A DNA stretch of 60,105 bases, from NCBI GenBank assembly GCA_017302615.1, contig JAFLDB010000015.1, positions 1 through 60,105 on the forward strand. The letters run 5' to 3'. Below are positions 1 through 8,269 of the stretch, one piece after another. The translations under genes were made by a program, and so were the position numbers. The notes beneath the pieces are model-generated. The model did not search any database and was not told where the DNA came from. It saw only the letters and a list, made by a program, of their open reading frames with translations. Position 1 is the first letter of the stretch. Each line of letters begins with the position of its first letter. This DNA comes from Sphingomonadales bacterium. GTDB lineage: Bacteria > Pseudomonadota > Alphaproteobacteria > Sphingomonadales > Sphingomonadaceae.

Positions 1-511
1 CCGATTGCCAGACCAGCGCCGCCACCGGCGCGCCCGGCGGCGCGGCATTGGCGGCGAGCGAGGCCTCGATCCGGCGGACCAGCGCCTCACCGCGCTCCGG
101 ATGGCCGGCCAGCGCGGCGATGCGGCGAACCTGGGCGATGCTGTCCTCCACCGTCGCCGCCATGCCGAACTGTTCGAGCGGCAGGCCCAGCCCGCCCAGT
201 GCGGCCACGCTGGCGGGCGGCATGAAGGTGCTGCCGATCACCAGATCGGGCCGCAGTGCCACCACTTCCTCGACCGTGCCGGACACCGCCGGGAAGCGCC
301 GCGCCGTGGCCAGATCCATCGAACTGGACGCCGGATCGTGGCTGTAGGCGCTGATCGCCAGGATCTGCCCCGGATCGGCCACTTCGGCCAGGATCGCATC
401 GGTGCAGGGATTCAGGCTGACGATGCCGGGTCCGGCAGGCACCGCTTCCCGCGCCGGAGCGGGCGAGCAAGCCGCCAGCGCCAGTGCGAGGAGCGGGGCC
501 AGCCGTCTCAC
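1..511 (-). CDS. btuF: BtuF-like corrinoid-binding ABC lipoprotein (partial, runs off the window)
   Basis: The reading frame starts at a GTG that overlaps the btuB stop codon by four bases (GTGA), and it is open to the window edge, giving 170 codons. The N-terminus is a lipoprotein signal with lipobox LALAAC at residues 10-15. It is followed by features of periplasmic Fe-siderophore/B12-binding proteins: a GIVSLNPCTDAIL strand, an AISAYSHDP segment and a RPDLVIGSTF strand. Being coupled to btuB under a cobalamin riboswitch argues for capture of corrinoids after outer-membrane import. The BtuC/BtuD permease and ATPase would be expected beyond position 1. A haem or siderophore ligand is the alternative, since family members look alike at this level. 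Confidence 0.8.
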   Translation of the reverse strand, partial: MRRLAPLLALALAACSPAPAREAVPAGPGIVSLNPCTDAILAEVADPGQILAISAYSHDPASSSMDLATARRFPAVSGTVEEVVALRPDLVIGSTFMPPASVAALGGLGLPLEQFGMAATVEDSIAQVRRIAALAGHPERGEALVRRIEASLAANAAPPGAPVAALVWQS

Positions 512-2379
512 CACTTCACCCGCACCCCGGCATAGGCAGAGCGGCCATAGGTGCCGTAGCCCGCAACCGTCTGGTACTGCGCATCGGTGACATTCTCGAC
601 CCGGGCGTAAAGCTCCAGCTCTTCGCTCACCGGCACACTGGCGCGCAGGGTCACGAGCGCATGGCCATCGATCGGCACGAAGTTGCCCCGGTCATCGAAG
701 CTGTCCCCCACCAGCCGCAGGTCCGCGCCCAGCTTCAGCCCTGCCAGCGGCGTCTGCCAATCCGCCGAAACGCTCAGCGCATGGCGCGGACGGCGGGCCA
801 GCTGCTTGCCGGTCAGGCGATTGGTCGCATCGAGGTAAGTATAGGCGGCACGGACCGAGAAGCCCTCGCCCGGGCGCACGGTGGCTTCCACTTCCACCCC
901 CTGCGCGCGGGTACGGCCGACATTGAAGTATCCGGTGGGCGAGACGTAGTCGATCAGGTTGGCGCTATCCCGGCGAAACAGGGTAACAGCGAAGTGACCA
1001 ACCCCGTCCCAGGCGTTGCCGCGATCGCCGAACTCGATCCCGAGATCCAGCGCCGTGCTGGTTTCCGGCTGCAAGGCGGCATTGCCGCCATAGCCATAGA
1101 GCTGGTTCAACGTCGGAGCCTTGAACCCCTCCCCGAAGCTGGCCTTGATCCGCCACAGCGAATCCAGATCGAGGCTGGCATTGCCGCCTAGCGCCCAGTG
1201 GCTGCCGAACCGGTCATGGTCGGTGAAGCGGACCCCGCCATTCAGCTTGAACGGCCCGCGACTGCGTTGTGCCATCACGAAGGCGCCGCTCTGCCGCGCG
1301 GTGTTTTCGGGATCGAAGGTCGTCGAAAAGCGGGTCCATTCGCTGTCCGCACCGAAACTGAGCAGCCATTCGTAGTCCAGCTCGACCTTCCCGGACAGGT
1401 CCGCCCGCCAGCTGCGCCCGGTCGTTTCGAACCCCGGGGCGGAACCATAGGTCGGGTCGTAATAGGCCCGCCGCGTATCGGACAGGGCAATGCCGCCGCT
1501 CAGCCTCAGACCATCATCGTCATAGCCCAGCCCGGCATAACCGCTGCCCTGCCGGGTGGTCTGGTATTCCGGCGTATCGGCAAAGACATAGGCCGGAGCC
1601 GGATAACCATCGAAGTCGATCCGGCTATCGGCATAGCGGGCCACGACAAAGGCGGAGACTGCATCGCTGAACGCCACCCGCCCGCGTCCGCCCAGCTGCC
1701 ACTGGCGGAAAGCATCCGGTTCGGTCCCGCCGGCAAAGGCCGAAATACCGTCGCTGGAGGTATAGCCGCCCGACAGGGTGACGCCGTAGTTGTCGCCATG
1801 AAAGCCCAGCGCGGCATTGCCGCTGACGCTGTCATGCGCGCCGTACTCCACCCCGGCCCGCGCGCCGGAGAGGTTTTCGGTGGTCACTGCTAGCACACCG
1901 CCGATCGCATCGGACCCCCAGGCCAGCGAGTTCGATCCGCGCAGCAGTTCGATCTTGGCGATCCCGCCGGTCAGCAGCGTTCCGAAATCGAACCCGCCCG
2001 AGGGCGCGGCAACGTCCTGCATCCGCACCCCGTCGAGCAGCACCACGACCTGTTCGGAATTGGCCCCGCGCACGAACAGGCTGGTCTGGCTGCCGAGCGG
2101 CCCGCTGCGGGCCAGGGTCACGCCGGGCAGACGCTCCAGCACGCGCGACAGGTCAGGGCCCTGGACCTGCGCGATTTCCTGCTCTCCGACAATGCTGATC
2201 GATTGACCGGTGGTGTCGATCATCTGGCGCCAGCCATTGGCGAGGACCGTGATGTAAGTATCGCGGACCGGGTGACTGAGGACGATCTTCTGACCCTCAT
2301 CCTCCCGCTCAGCGTCATCCTGAGCCAGCGCCGGGCTGGCGAAAGCGAGGGAACAACCTAGCAAATACAGATATTTCAC
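508..2379 (-). CDS. btuB: TonB-dependent outer-membrane cobalamin receptor BtuB
   Basis: Imports vitamin B12 or other corrinoids across the outer membrane using TonB energy. I prefer the GTG start at 2379: a GGGAG ribosome site lies 8 bases upstream, and the product begins with a clean signal peptide (VKYLYLLGCSLAFASPALAQ). The frame is open further upstream to 2415, but those ATGs lie in a hairpin. The mature N-terminus carries a TonB-box-like DTYITVLA, then a plug domain (ISIVGEQEIAQVQGPDLSRV, LLDGVRMQD, ELLRGSNS) and a 22-strand-type barrel ending in an aromatic-rich GVRVKW terminus. The length of 623 residues is normal for the family. The cobalamin riboswitch upstream supports the substrate. 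Confidence 0.93.
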   Translation of the reverse strand: MKYLYLLGCSLAFASPALAQDDAEREDEGQKIVLSHPVRDTYITVLANGWRQMIDTTGQSISIVGEQEIAQVQGPDLSRVLERLPGVTLARSGPLGSQTSLFVRGANSEQVVVLLDGVRMQDVAAPSGGFDFGTLLTGGIAKIELLRGSNSLAWGSDAIGGVLAVTTENLSGARAGVEYGAHDSVSGNAALGFHGDNYGVTLSGGYTSSDGISAFAGGTEPDAFRQWQLGGRGRVAFSDAVSAFVVARYADSRIDFDGYPAPAYVFADTPEYQTTRQGSGYAGLGYDDDGLRLSGGIALSDTRRAYYDPTYGSAPGFETTGRSWRADLSGKVELDYEWLLSFGADSEWTRFSTTFDPENTARQSGAFVMAQRSRGPFKLNGGVRFTDHDRFGSHWALGGNASLDLDSLWRIKASFGEGFKAPTLNQLYGYGGNAALQPETSTALDLGIEFGDRGNAWDGVGHFAVTLFRRDSANLIDYVSPTGYFNVGRTRAQGVEVEATVRPGEGFSVRAAYTYLDATNRLTGKQLARRPRHALSVSADWQTPLAGLKLGADLRLVGDSFDDRGNFVPIDGHALVTLRASVPVSEELELYARVENVTDAQYQTVAGYGTYGRSAYAGVRVKW

Positions 2380-2387
2380 ACGCAATA

Positions 2388-2415
2388 CTCCCGTCATGAA
2401 CGAACTGCCGTTCAT
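2388..2415 (-). promoter_or_regulatory. Hairpin beside the btuB Shine-Dalgarno (possible riboswitch expression platform)
   Basis: A perfect 7-bp stem (ATGAACG / CGTTCAT, 2396-2402 and 2409-2415, loop of six) sits directly upstream of the GGGAG ribosome site at 2388-2392 on the minus strand. It lies between the aptamer and the GTG start. It could be part of the switch that exposes or hides the ribosome site, but pairing between the B12 box and this region was not computed. Confidence 0.45.
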
Positions 2416-2479
2416 GGCGAAAGCGCCCGCACAACCTGCGGACCTTGCGCTGCATTCCGGTACACCCCGCCCGGCTGCG

Positions 2480-2660
2480 GAACGACCGTCACTGGCAGGT
2501 CTCCTGGCTCCCGGATCATCGCCTTGCCCCGCCTTCCCAGCCGTTCGGCCAGTGGCATATGGAGGTTCGGCTCCCCGGTCACAGTTGCGGGGGCAGCGGG
2601 GGATTTGAACCCCCTTCCCTCTTAGGTCCGGTCTTCACCGGACAACCCGTGACGTGCCGC
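2480..2660 (-). promoter_or_regulatory. Cobalamin (B12) riboswitch upstream of btuB
   Basis: On the minus strand the leader contains the conserved B12 box AGCCAGGAGACCTGCC (2494-2509) and, upstream of it, the core GCTGCCCCCGCAACTGTGAC preceded by GGGAAGG and AATCCCCC blocks. These are the hallmark elements of the class I cobalamin aptamer. The aptamer lies about 100 bases before the btuB start. Adenosylcobalamin binding is expected to repress btuB-btuF. The outer limits given are approximate because the P1 ends were placed by eye. Confidence 0.95.
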
Positions 2661-2833
2661 TGCCCTAGGCCCGCCACGCCGAGCGCGCAAGAGGGCGGCA
2701 ATATTGGGCCTTTTCTTAACCGCTTAAGGCTAGGCGAGTGGACCGTCCCGCTTCGGCACGGCCCCAACAGGCCGCTGGCGCGCGGGGGCGACCTGTGGCT
2801 ACGCGCTTTGCGCGTAACCCAACCAGAGCAGAC

Positions 2834-3964
2834 ATGACCCAGACCATGCCCCTTCCCTATGAGCCCAGGCCGCGCGATTTCGCGCTGCGGCTGAAGCGGC
2901 GGGGCATGCGCGGACTGGGGCTGAAGCGCCGCCGCCACACCGGACGCCGCGCGCTGGTGCTGCTGGCGGCGGTGGCCGTTCCCGCCTTTGCCGCGCCCGA
3001 TGGCTGGCAGCCGTTCACGATCGACATGGCCGGAAACAGCGAACTGGCGCTTGAGCCGATGCCGTTCGAGCAGCAGGGTGCCAGCTTCCCCGGTTCGGCA
3101 TTCTACTATCTGGCGATTGAAGAACCCGCGCCCGATGCCCTGGCCAGCGATGGCGCACCCGGCGGGCTGGTCGATCTGGCCGGCGGACCGATCGCGCGGG
3201 CGATGCGGATCGACCTGTCGGGTGTCGACCGGACCCGCGCGGTCGAATGCCTGACCGCCGCGATCTATTACGAAGCCGCCAGCGAGCCCGACCAGGGCCA
3301 GCGCGCCGTGGCCCAGGTGGTGCTCAACCGGGTCGCGCACCCGGCCTATCCCAACACGGTCTGCGGCGTGGTCTATCAGGGCAGCGAGCGGACCACCGGC
3401 TGCCAGTTCAGCTTTACCTGCGATGGCGCGCTGGCCCGGCGGCCCAGCGCGTTCTTCTGGGAACGCGCCCGCCGCACCGCGATTGCCGCGCTGTCGGGCT
3501 ATGTCGAACCCAGCGTCGGCCTGGCCACCCATTACCACACGATCCAGATCTATCCCTATTGGGCGCCCAGCCTGAACTTCATCACCACGGTCGGTGCGCA
3601 CCGCTTCTACAGCTTCCGCGGCAAGGCCGGACAGGCCGGGACCTTCCGCTTCAGCTATGTCGGCGGGGAGCCGATGGCCGTGCCGCACACCCGCAACCCG
3701 GCGGCCGACAAGGTTCCCGATCCGGTGCTCGATCCGCTGGCCCTGCAGAAAAGCTATGACGCAGGGCTGCAAAGTGCCGGTCCCGGCCTGGCAGCGCCGG
3801 GTGACAATACGCAGGCCCGCCCCGCCCCGGCCCCGCGCTATGCCCCCGATGTCGAAAAGCGCGGCGGCGACAAGCAGTACAGCGGCGAGAAGTTGCCGGG
3901 ATCGACCGGGGTGAAGCCGGAATACGAAAACTCCGGCAAGTGGATCGGGCAGCCCGGGGGGTGA
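2834..3964 (+). CDS. Cell wall hydrolase, SleB/Hydrolase_2 family
   Basis: A 376-residue envelope protein. A basic N-terminus (KRRGMRGLGLKRRRHTGRR) precedes a single hydrophobic segment at about 39-53, so it is probably exported or anchored by its N-terminus. The hydrolase domain covers about 135-265 with the family signature TAAIYYEAASEPDQG (likely catalytic Glu147), then QVVLNRVAHPAYPNTVCGVV and CQFSFTCDG. This fold cleaves peptidoglycan glycan strands (amidase or lytic transglycosylase activity). The C-terminal 110 residues are Pro/Ala/Gly rich and probably disordered. An upstream extension to 2738 is open but lacks family similarity; ATG 2834 was chosen because it starts a plausible cytoplasmic tail. 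Confidence 0.85.
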   Translation: MTQTMPLPYEPRPRDFALRLKRRGMRGLGLKRRRHTGRRALVLLAAVAVPAFAAPDGWQPFTIDMAGNSELALEPMPFEQQGASFPGSAFYYLAIEEPAPDALASDGAPGGLVDLAGGPIARAMRIDLSGVDRTRAVECLTAAIYYEAASEPDQGQRAVAQVVLNRVAHPAYPNTVCGVVYQGSERTTGCQFSFTCDGALARRPSAFFWERARRTAIAALSGYVEPSVGLATHYHTIQIYPYWAPSLNFITTVGAHRFYSFRGKAGQAGTFRFSYVGGEPMAVPHTRNPAADKVPDPVLDPLALQKSYDAGLQSAGPGLAAPGDNTQARPAPAPRYAPDVEKRGGDKQYSGEKLPGSTGVKPEYENSGKWIGQPGG

Positions 3965-4031
3965 AAGAGGTCTTGCGTGGTGCACCAATCGCATCCGCGA
4001 TTGGTGCACCGACTACAAAGTAAACCTCTTG
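3965..4031. repeat. Nested inverted repeat downstream of the cell wall hydrolase
   Basis: A perfect 14-bp stem with a 4-base loop (arms 3979-3992 and 3997-4010) is nested in an outer 7-bp inverted pair, AAGAGGT (3965-3971) and ACCTCTT (4025-4031). It starts immediately after the hydrolase stop codon. No T-tract follows on either strand, so it is not a standard intrinsic terminator. It may be a transcript-end stabiliser or a repeat-family member. Confidence 0.6.
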
Positions 4032-4110
4032 GCAACCAAAGCCCCACACGAAGGCTTAGCGCCCCCCGGCCTAGGGCAGCGGCGTGATCAAGACCCCCCG
4101 ATACAGCGCC

Positions 4111-4428
4111 ATGACCGTCCGCCTTGCTTCTGCCCGTCCCGTCCTGCAGACCGCCTATCTGCCGCCGGCGCGGCTCGCGCGGCTGAGCGCCGGGGCGGCC
4201 AATGACAACGGCGATGACAGCCGGTCGAGCGAAGTGCTGCGCGATGCGCTGCTGCACTTTGCGCGGCTGGGCCTGTCAGCGGCCAGCGATGCCCGCAACC
4301 GGGCGCGCAAGTGCCATCACGCTGGCGATCAGGCGGGATACCTGCACTGGCTGGCGATCTGCCGCGCGCTGGACCGGCGCATGGCCGCGGCGCTCAAGGC
4401 CAACCTGTCGCGCCGTACCCGGCGCTAG
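4111..4428 (+). CDS. Small hypothetical protein, Arg/Ala-rich helical
   Basis: A 105-residue protein with no recognised family. Residues 1-40 look unstructured and contain an AANDNGDD stretch. The rest is predicted helical, with LRDALLHFARLGL and a second helix carrying CHHAGDQAGYLHWLAICRALD. A GTG at 4084 would add nine residues in the same frame; ATG 4111 is preferred as the more ordinary start. It stands alone between the hairpin at 3965-4031 and a 294-bp non-coding stretch. The codon usage and helical pattern look coding, but the function is unknown. Confidence 0.6.
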   Translation: MTVRLASARPVLQTAYLPPARLARLSAGAANDNGDDSRSSEVLRDALLHFARLGLSAASDARNRARKCHHAGDQAGYLHWLAICRALDRRMAAALKANLSRRTRR

Positions 4429-5685
<1,257 letters not shown>

Positions 5686-5692
5686 ACCCGCA

Positions 5693-6202
5693 GTGCGCAG
5701 TCTCCTCCCCACCCTGCTCGCCGCTGCCGCCGTCCTGACTTCTGCCGGACCGGCGGCAGCGCAGCAGACCGCGCTGCCGATCACGTCCCCGCAGGACGTG
5801 TTCACGGCCTATCAGGCGGTCTGCCTGGCCAATCCGGGCGATCTCGACAAGCAGATCGCCACGGCCAAGGCCGCGCCGTTCAACTATGTGCTGAAGGAAA
5901 CCAGCGCGGACGGCTCCATGCGGTTCGAGAACGGGCAGACCTTCGTCGCGATGCGCCGCAATGCCCAGTACCACTTCTGCATGGCCGGCGGGCGGATGGA
6001 TTCCACCGTCACCCGGGAATCGATCGAAGCCGTCGGCAGTCCGGTGCTGGAAAAGCTGGGCCGCCGCATGACCGATCCGCGCGGCAACACCGTGTGGGTC
6101 GATCCGGCCAAGCCGGGCTCGATCCTGATGTACAGCCAGATCGACAAGGGTCCGATCCGGATCAGCTCGTGGCTCAGCGGCGTCTCGGTCGAGAAACAGT
6201 GA
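5693..6202 (+). CDS. Secreted protein of unknown function (first of three between mdh and sucD)
   Basis: 169 residues from a GTG seven bases after the mdh stop. A signal peptide covers residues 1-23, with likely cleavage after GPAAA. The mature part has two cysteines, C44 and C96, bracketing a charged region and the strand TFVAMRRNAQYHFC. No catalytic motif or known family was recognised. Its stop overlaps the next start in a GTGA, so the two are translationally coupled. Its place inside a TCA operon suggests co-expression with central metabolism, but the export signal puts the product in the periplasm. The C-to-C layout resembles the two following genes. Confidence 0.75.
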   Translation: MRSLLPTLLAAAAVLTSAGPAAAQQTALPITSPQDVFTAYQAVCLANPGDLDKQIATAKAAPFNYVLKETSADGSMRFENGQTFVAMRRNAQYHFCMAGGRMDSTVTRESIEAVGSPVLEKLGRRMTDPRGNTVWVDPAKPGSILMYSQIDKGPIRISSWLSGVSVEKQ

Positions 6203-6825
6203 TCCGCGCGGTGCGCCTTGGCATGCTTGGCGCTGCGGCCCTGCTGGTCGCGGCGGCCAGCCCGGCCCCGCCGCCGGTTGTGCCGGTGCAACAGGCTCCG
6301 GCCGGGGCGGTCGGCGATGCGCCGGCCGCCGTGCCAGAAATCGTCGAATCCGTACAGACCTGCGCCAGGGTGACCCTGCCCGGCGCCCGGATCGATTTCC
6401 GCCATCTGCGCGAAAACGGCTGGAGGATTGGCAACCGTTCGTTCCAGCTGCTCAAGGACAGCAAGCTGGGCCCGGACGCGGGGGAACTGATCTATGTCTT
6501 CGGGCGCGGCAATTCGGTGCTGGCGACACGGGTGTCCCCGACGCAGGCGCGCTGCCGGATCGTTGCCAGGGTCACCGGCAAGGAACAGATAGCCGCCGTG
6601 CGCACCGCGTTGATTGGCGGAAAGATTGCCCTGCCGTTCGATCAGGCACCGGGCTACGTGGCGTTCAAGGCCTCGATGCGCGAACGCCTGCCGGATAGCG
6701 ATTTCTCCAACGTGCTGCTTTCGGGCCAGCACGTCTTCATGCTTTCGCTTCAGGAAAAGCCGGACTTCCTGGCCGTGTGGGTCGATGTCTGGGCGCTGTC
6801 GAGCAGCGCGGGAGGCGCATCGTGA
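6199..6825 (+). CDS. Secreted protein of unknown function (second of three between mdh and sucD)
   Basis: 208 residues from a GTG that overlaps the preceding stop (GTGA). A hydrophobic export segment (residues 6-20) is followed by a Pro/Ala linker to about 45. The folded part has C55 and C119, a GW motif at 74-75, and alternating strand-like runs (ELIYVFG, FLAVWVDVWAL). The spacing from first Cys to GW to second Cys is close to that of the next gene. No family was recognised. It ends in a second GTGA overlap with the third gene. Confidence 0.75.
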   Translation: MIRAVRLGMLGAAALLVAAASPAPPPVVPVQQAPAGAVGDAPAAVPEIVESVQTCARVTLPGARIDFRHLRENGWRIGNRSFQLLKDSKLGPDAGELIYVFGRGNSVLATRVSPTQARCRIVARVTGKEQIAAVRTALIGGKIALPFDQAPGYVAFKASMRERLPDSDFSNVLLSGQHVFMLSLQEKPDFLAVWVDVWALSSSAGGAS

Positions 6826-7310
6826 GCCTGGCCGTCGTGACCCCGCTGGTCCTGTCGCTGGCCGTCCCCGACCCGGCCCAGCTGAACACCCCGGTGCTGG
6901 CGGCCGACCATTGCGTGTCCGCCATCACCACCGGCAAGGTCGACGACAGCGCGATTCTGGCTGGCGGCTGGACGCTGGACAGCAAGACCGGCAAGGACGG
7001 ATCGGCCGATGAAAGCCGGGTCTATTTCAACGCAGCCAGGTCCGCCGGGATCGTGATCGATCGCAAGTCGCCCGGAGGCAAACCCCGGTGCCTGGTCCTC
7101 TACCCCGCCAGCGAGCAGGGACAGAACGTTACCGAATTCCAGCTTGCCGCGCATTTCAACGGACGGGTCTTTCCGATCACGGCAGAGACCACGGGCTTTG
7201 AAATTCCCGGCCACAAGGTCGCAATCTTCTCAACCCGAAAGACCGTCAAGGACCGCCCGGTCCTTGAAATCATGGTGACAATCTTCGAACCCAAGGGAGG
7301 GACGAAATGA
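6822..7310 (+). CDS. Secreted protein of unknown function (third of three between mdh and sucD)
   Basis: 162 residues from a GTG overlapping the previous stop. The hydrophobic N-terminus [16 protein letters not shown] is a short signal. Two cysteines, C31 (DHC) and C90 (PRC), flank a GGW at 48-50, and several beta-strand-like stretches follow ([27 protein letters not shown]). The function is unknown. The last codons overlap the sucD start (ATGA), so translation of sucD is probably coupled to this gene. This is odd because SucD is cytoplasmic and this product is exported. Confidence 0.75.
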   Translation: MSLAVVTPLVLSLAVPDPAQLNTPVLAADHCVSAITTGKVDDSAILAGGWTLDSKTGKDGSADESRVYFNAARSAGIVIDRKSPGGKPRCLVLYPASEQGQNVTEFQLAAHFNGRVFPITAETTGFEIPGHKVAIFSTRKTVKDRPVLEIMVTIFEPKGGTK

Positions 7311-8197
7311 GCATTCTCGTCAACAAGCATACCAAGGTGATCACCCAGGGGATGACCGGCAAGACCGGTGAGTTCCACACCCAGGCGGCGCTCGATTACG
7401 GCACCCAGATGGTGGCCGGCGTGACCCCCGGCAAGGGCGGGCTCACCCACATCGGCCTGCCGCAGTTTGACAGCGTGGCCGAAGCCAAGGCCGCGACCGG
7501 CGCCACCGCCAGCTGCATCTACGTGCCGCCTCCGGGTGCGGCCGATGCCATCCTCGAAGCGATCGATGCCCAGATCGAACTGATCGTCTGCATCACCGAA
7601 GGTATTCCGGTGCTCGACATGGTCCGCGTCAAGCGCGCGCTGCAGGGTTCGAAGAGCCGCCTGATCGGCCCGAACTGCCCCGGCGTGCTGACCCCGGAAG
7701 AATGCAAGATCGGCATCATGCCGGGCAGCATCTTCAAGAAGGGCAGCGTCGGCGTGGTCAGCCGCTCAGGCACGCTGACCTATGAAGCCGTGTTCCAGAC
7801 CAGCCAGATCGGCCTGGGCCAGACCACCGCGGTCGGCATCGGCGGTGACCCGGTCAACGGCACCAACTTCATCGACGTGCTGGAACTGTTCCTGGCCGAC
7901 GACGACACCAAGTCGATCATCATGATCGGCGAAATCGGCGGCAGCGCGGAAGAAGAAGCCGCGCAGTTCCTCAAGGACGAAGCCAAGCGCGGCCGCAAGA
8001 AGCCGATGGTCGGTTTCATCGCCGGGCGCACCGCGCCTCCGGGCCGCCGCATGGGCCACGCCGGGGCGATCGTCTCGGGCGGCCAGGGCGGCGCGGAAGA
8101 CAAGATCGCGGCGATGGAAGAAGCCGGGATCCGAGTCAGCCCCTCGCCCAGCCTGCTGGGTGAGACGCTGGCCGAGCTCCTCAAGGAACGCGTCTGA
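7307..8197 (+). CDS. sucD: Succinate-CoA ligase subunit alpha
   Basis: Alpha subunit of succinyl-CoA synthetase, which makes ATP or GTP from succinyl-CoA in the TCA cycle. It has 296 residues, close to the E. coli length. The N-terminal CoA-binding fold includes TGKTGEFHT and GVTPGKGG; the ligase half carries GPNCPGVL. The phosphorylated histidine is His251 in [13 protein letters not shown]. It needs the beta subunit SucC, which is not in this window. In many relatives sucC sits directly before sucD; here the three small secreted genes occupy that place. Confidence 0.97.
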   Translation: MSILVNKHTKVITQGMTGKTGEFHTQAALDYGTQMVAGVTPGKGGLTHIGLPQFDSVAEAKAATGATASCIYVPPPGAADAILEAIDAQIELIVCITEGIPVLDMVRVKRALQGSKSRLIGPNCPGVLTPEECKIGIMPGSIFKKGSVGVVSRSGTLTYEAVFQTSQIGLGQTTAVGIGGDPVNGTNFIDVLELFLADDDTKSIIMIGEIGGSAEEEAAQFLKDEAKRGRKKPMVGFIAGRTAPPGRRMGHAGAIVSGGQGGAEDKIAAMEEAGIRVSPSPSLLGETLAELLKERV

Positions 8198-8211
8198 TCC
8201 GCTTACGGTAA

Positions 8212-8242
8212 TACGCGCAGGGCCGTTCTGGCCCTGCGCGTA
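8212..8242. repeat. Perfect hairpin between sucD and sucA
   Basis: Arms of 13 bp (8212-8224 and 8230-8242) with a GTTCT loop form a very stable GC-rich stem in the 72-bp gap. No U-tract follows, so full termination looks unlikely. It could set the relative amounts of sucD and sucA mRNA by partial termination, or by blocking 3' exonucleases after processing. Confidence 0.75.
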
Positions 8243-8269
8243 ACCACTCCTCCCCCAGGATTGAGAGCC

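Noticed and set aside
2579..4009. Minus-strand open frame across the riboswitch and the cell-wall hydrolase
   Set aside because: It overlaps the B12 aptamer and the hydrolase gene, and its composition is that of an antisense frame.
8212..8242. Calling the sucD-sucA hairpin an intrinsic terminator
   Set aside because: No U-tract on the plus strand; recorded as a hairpin only.
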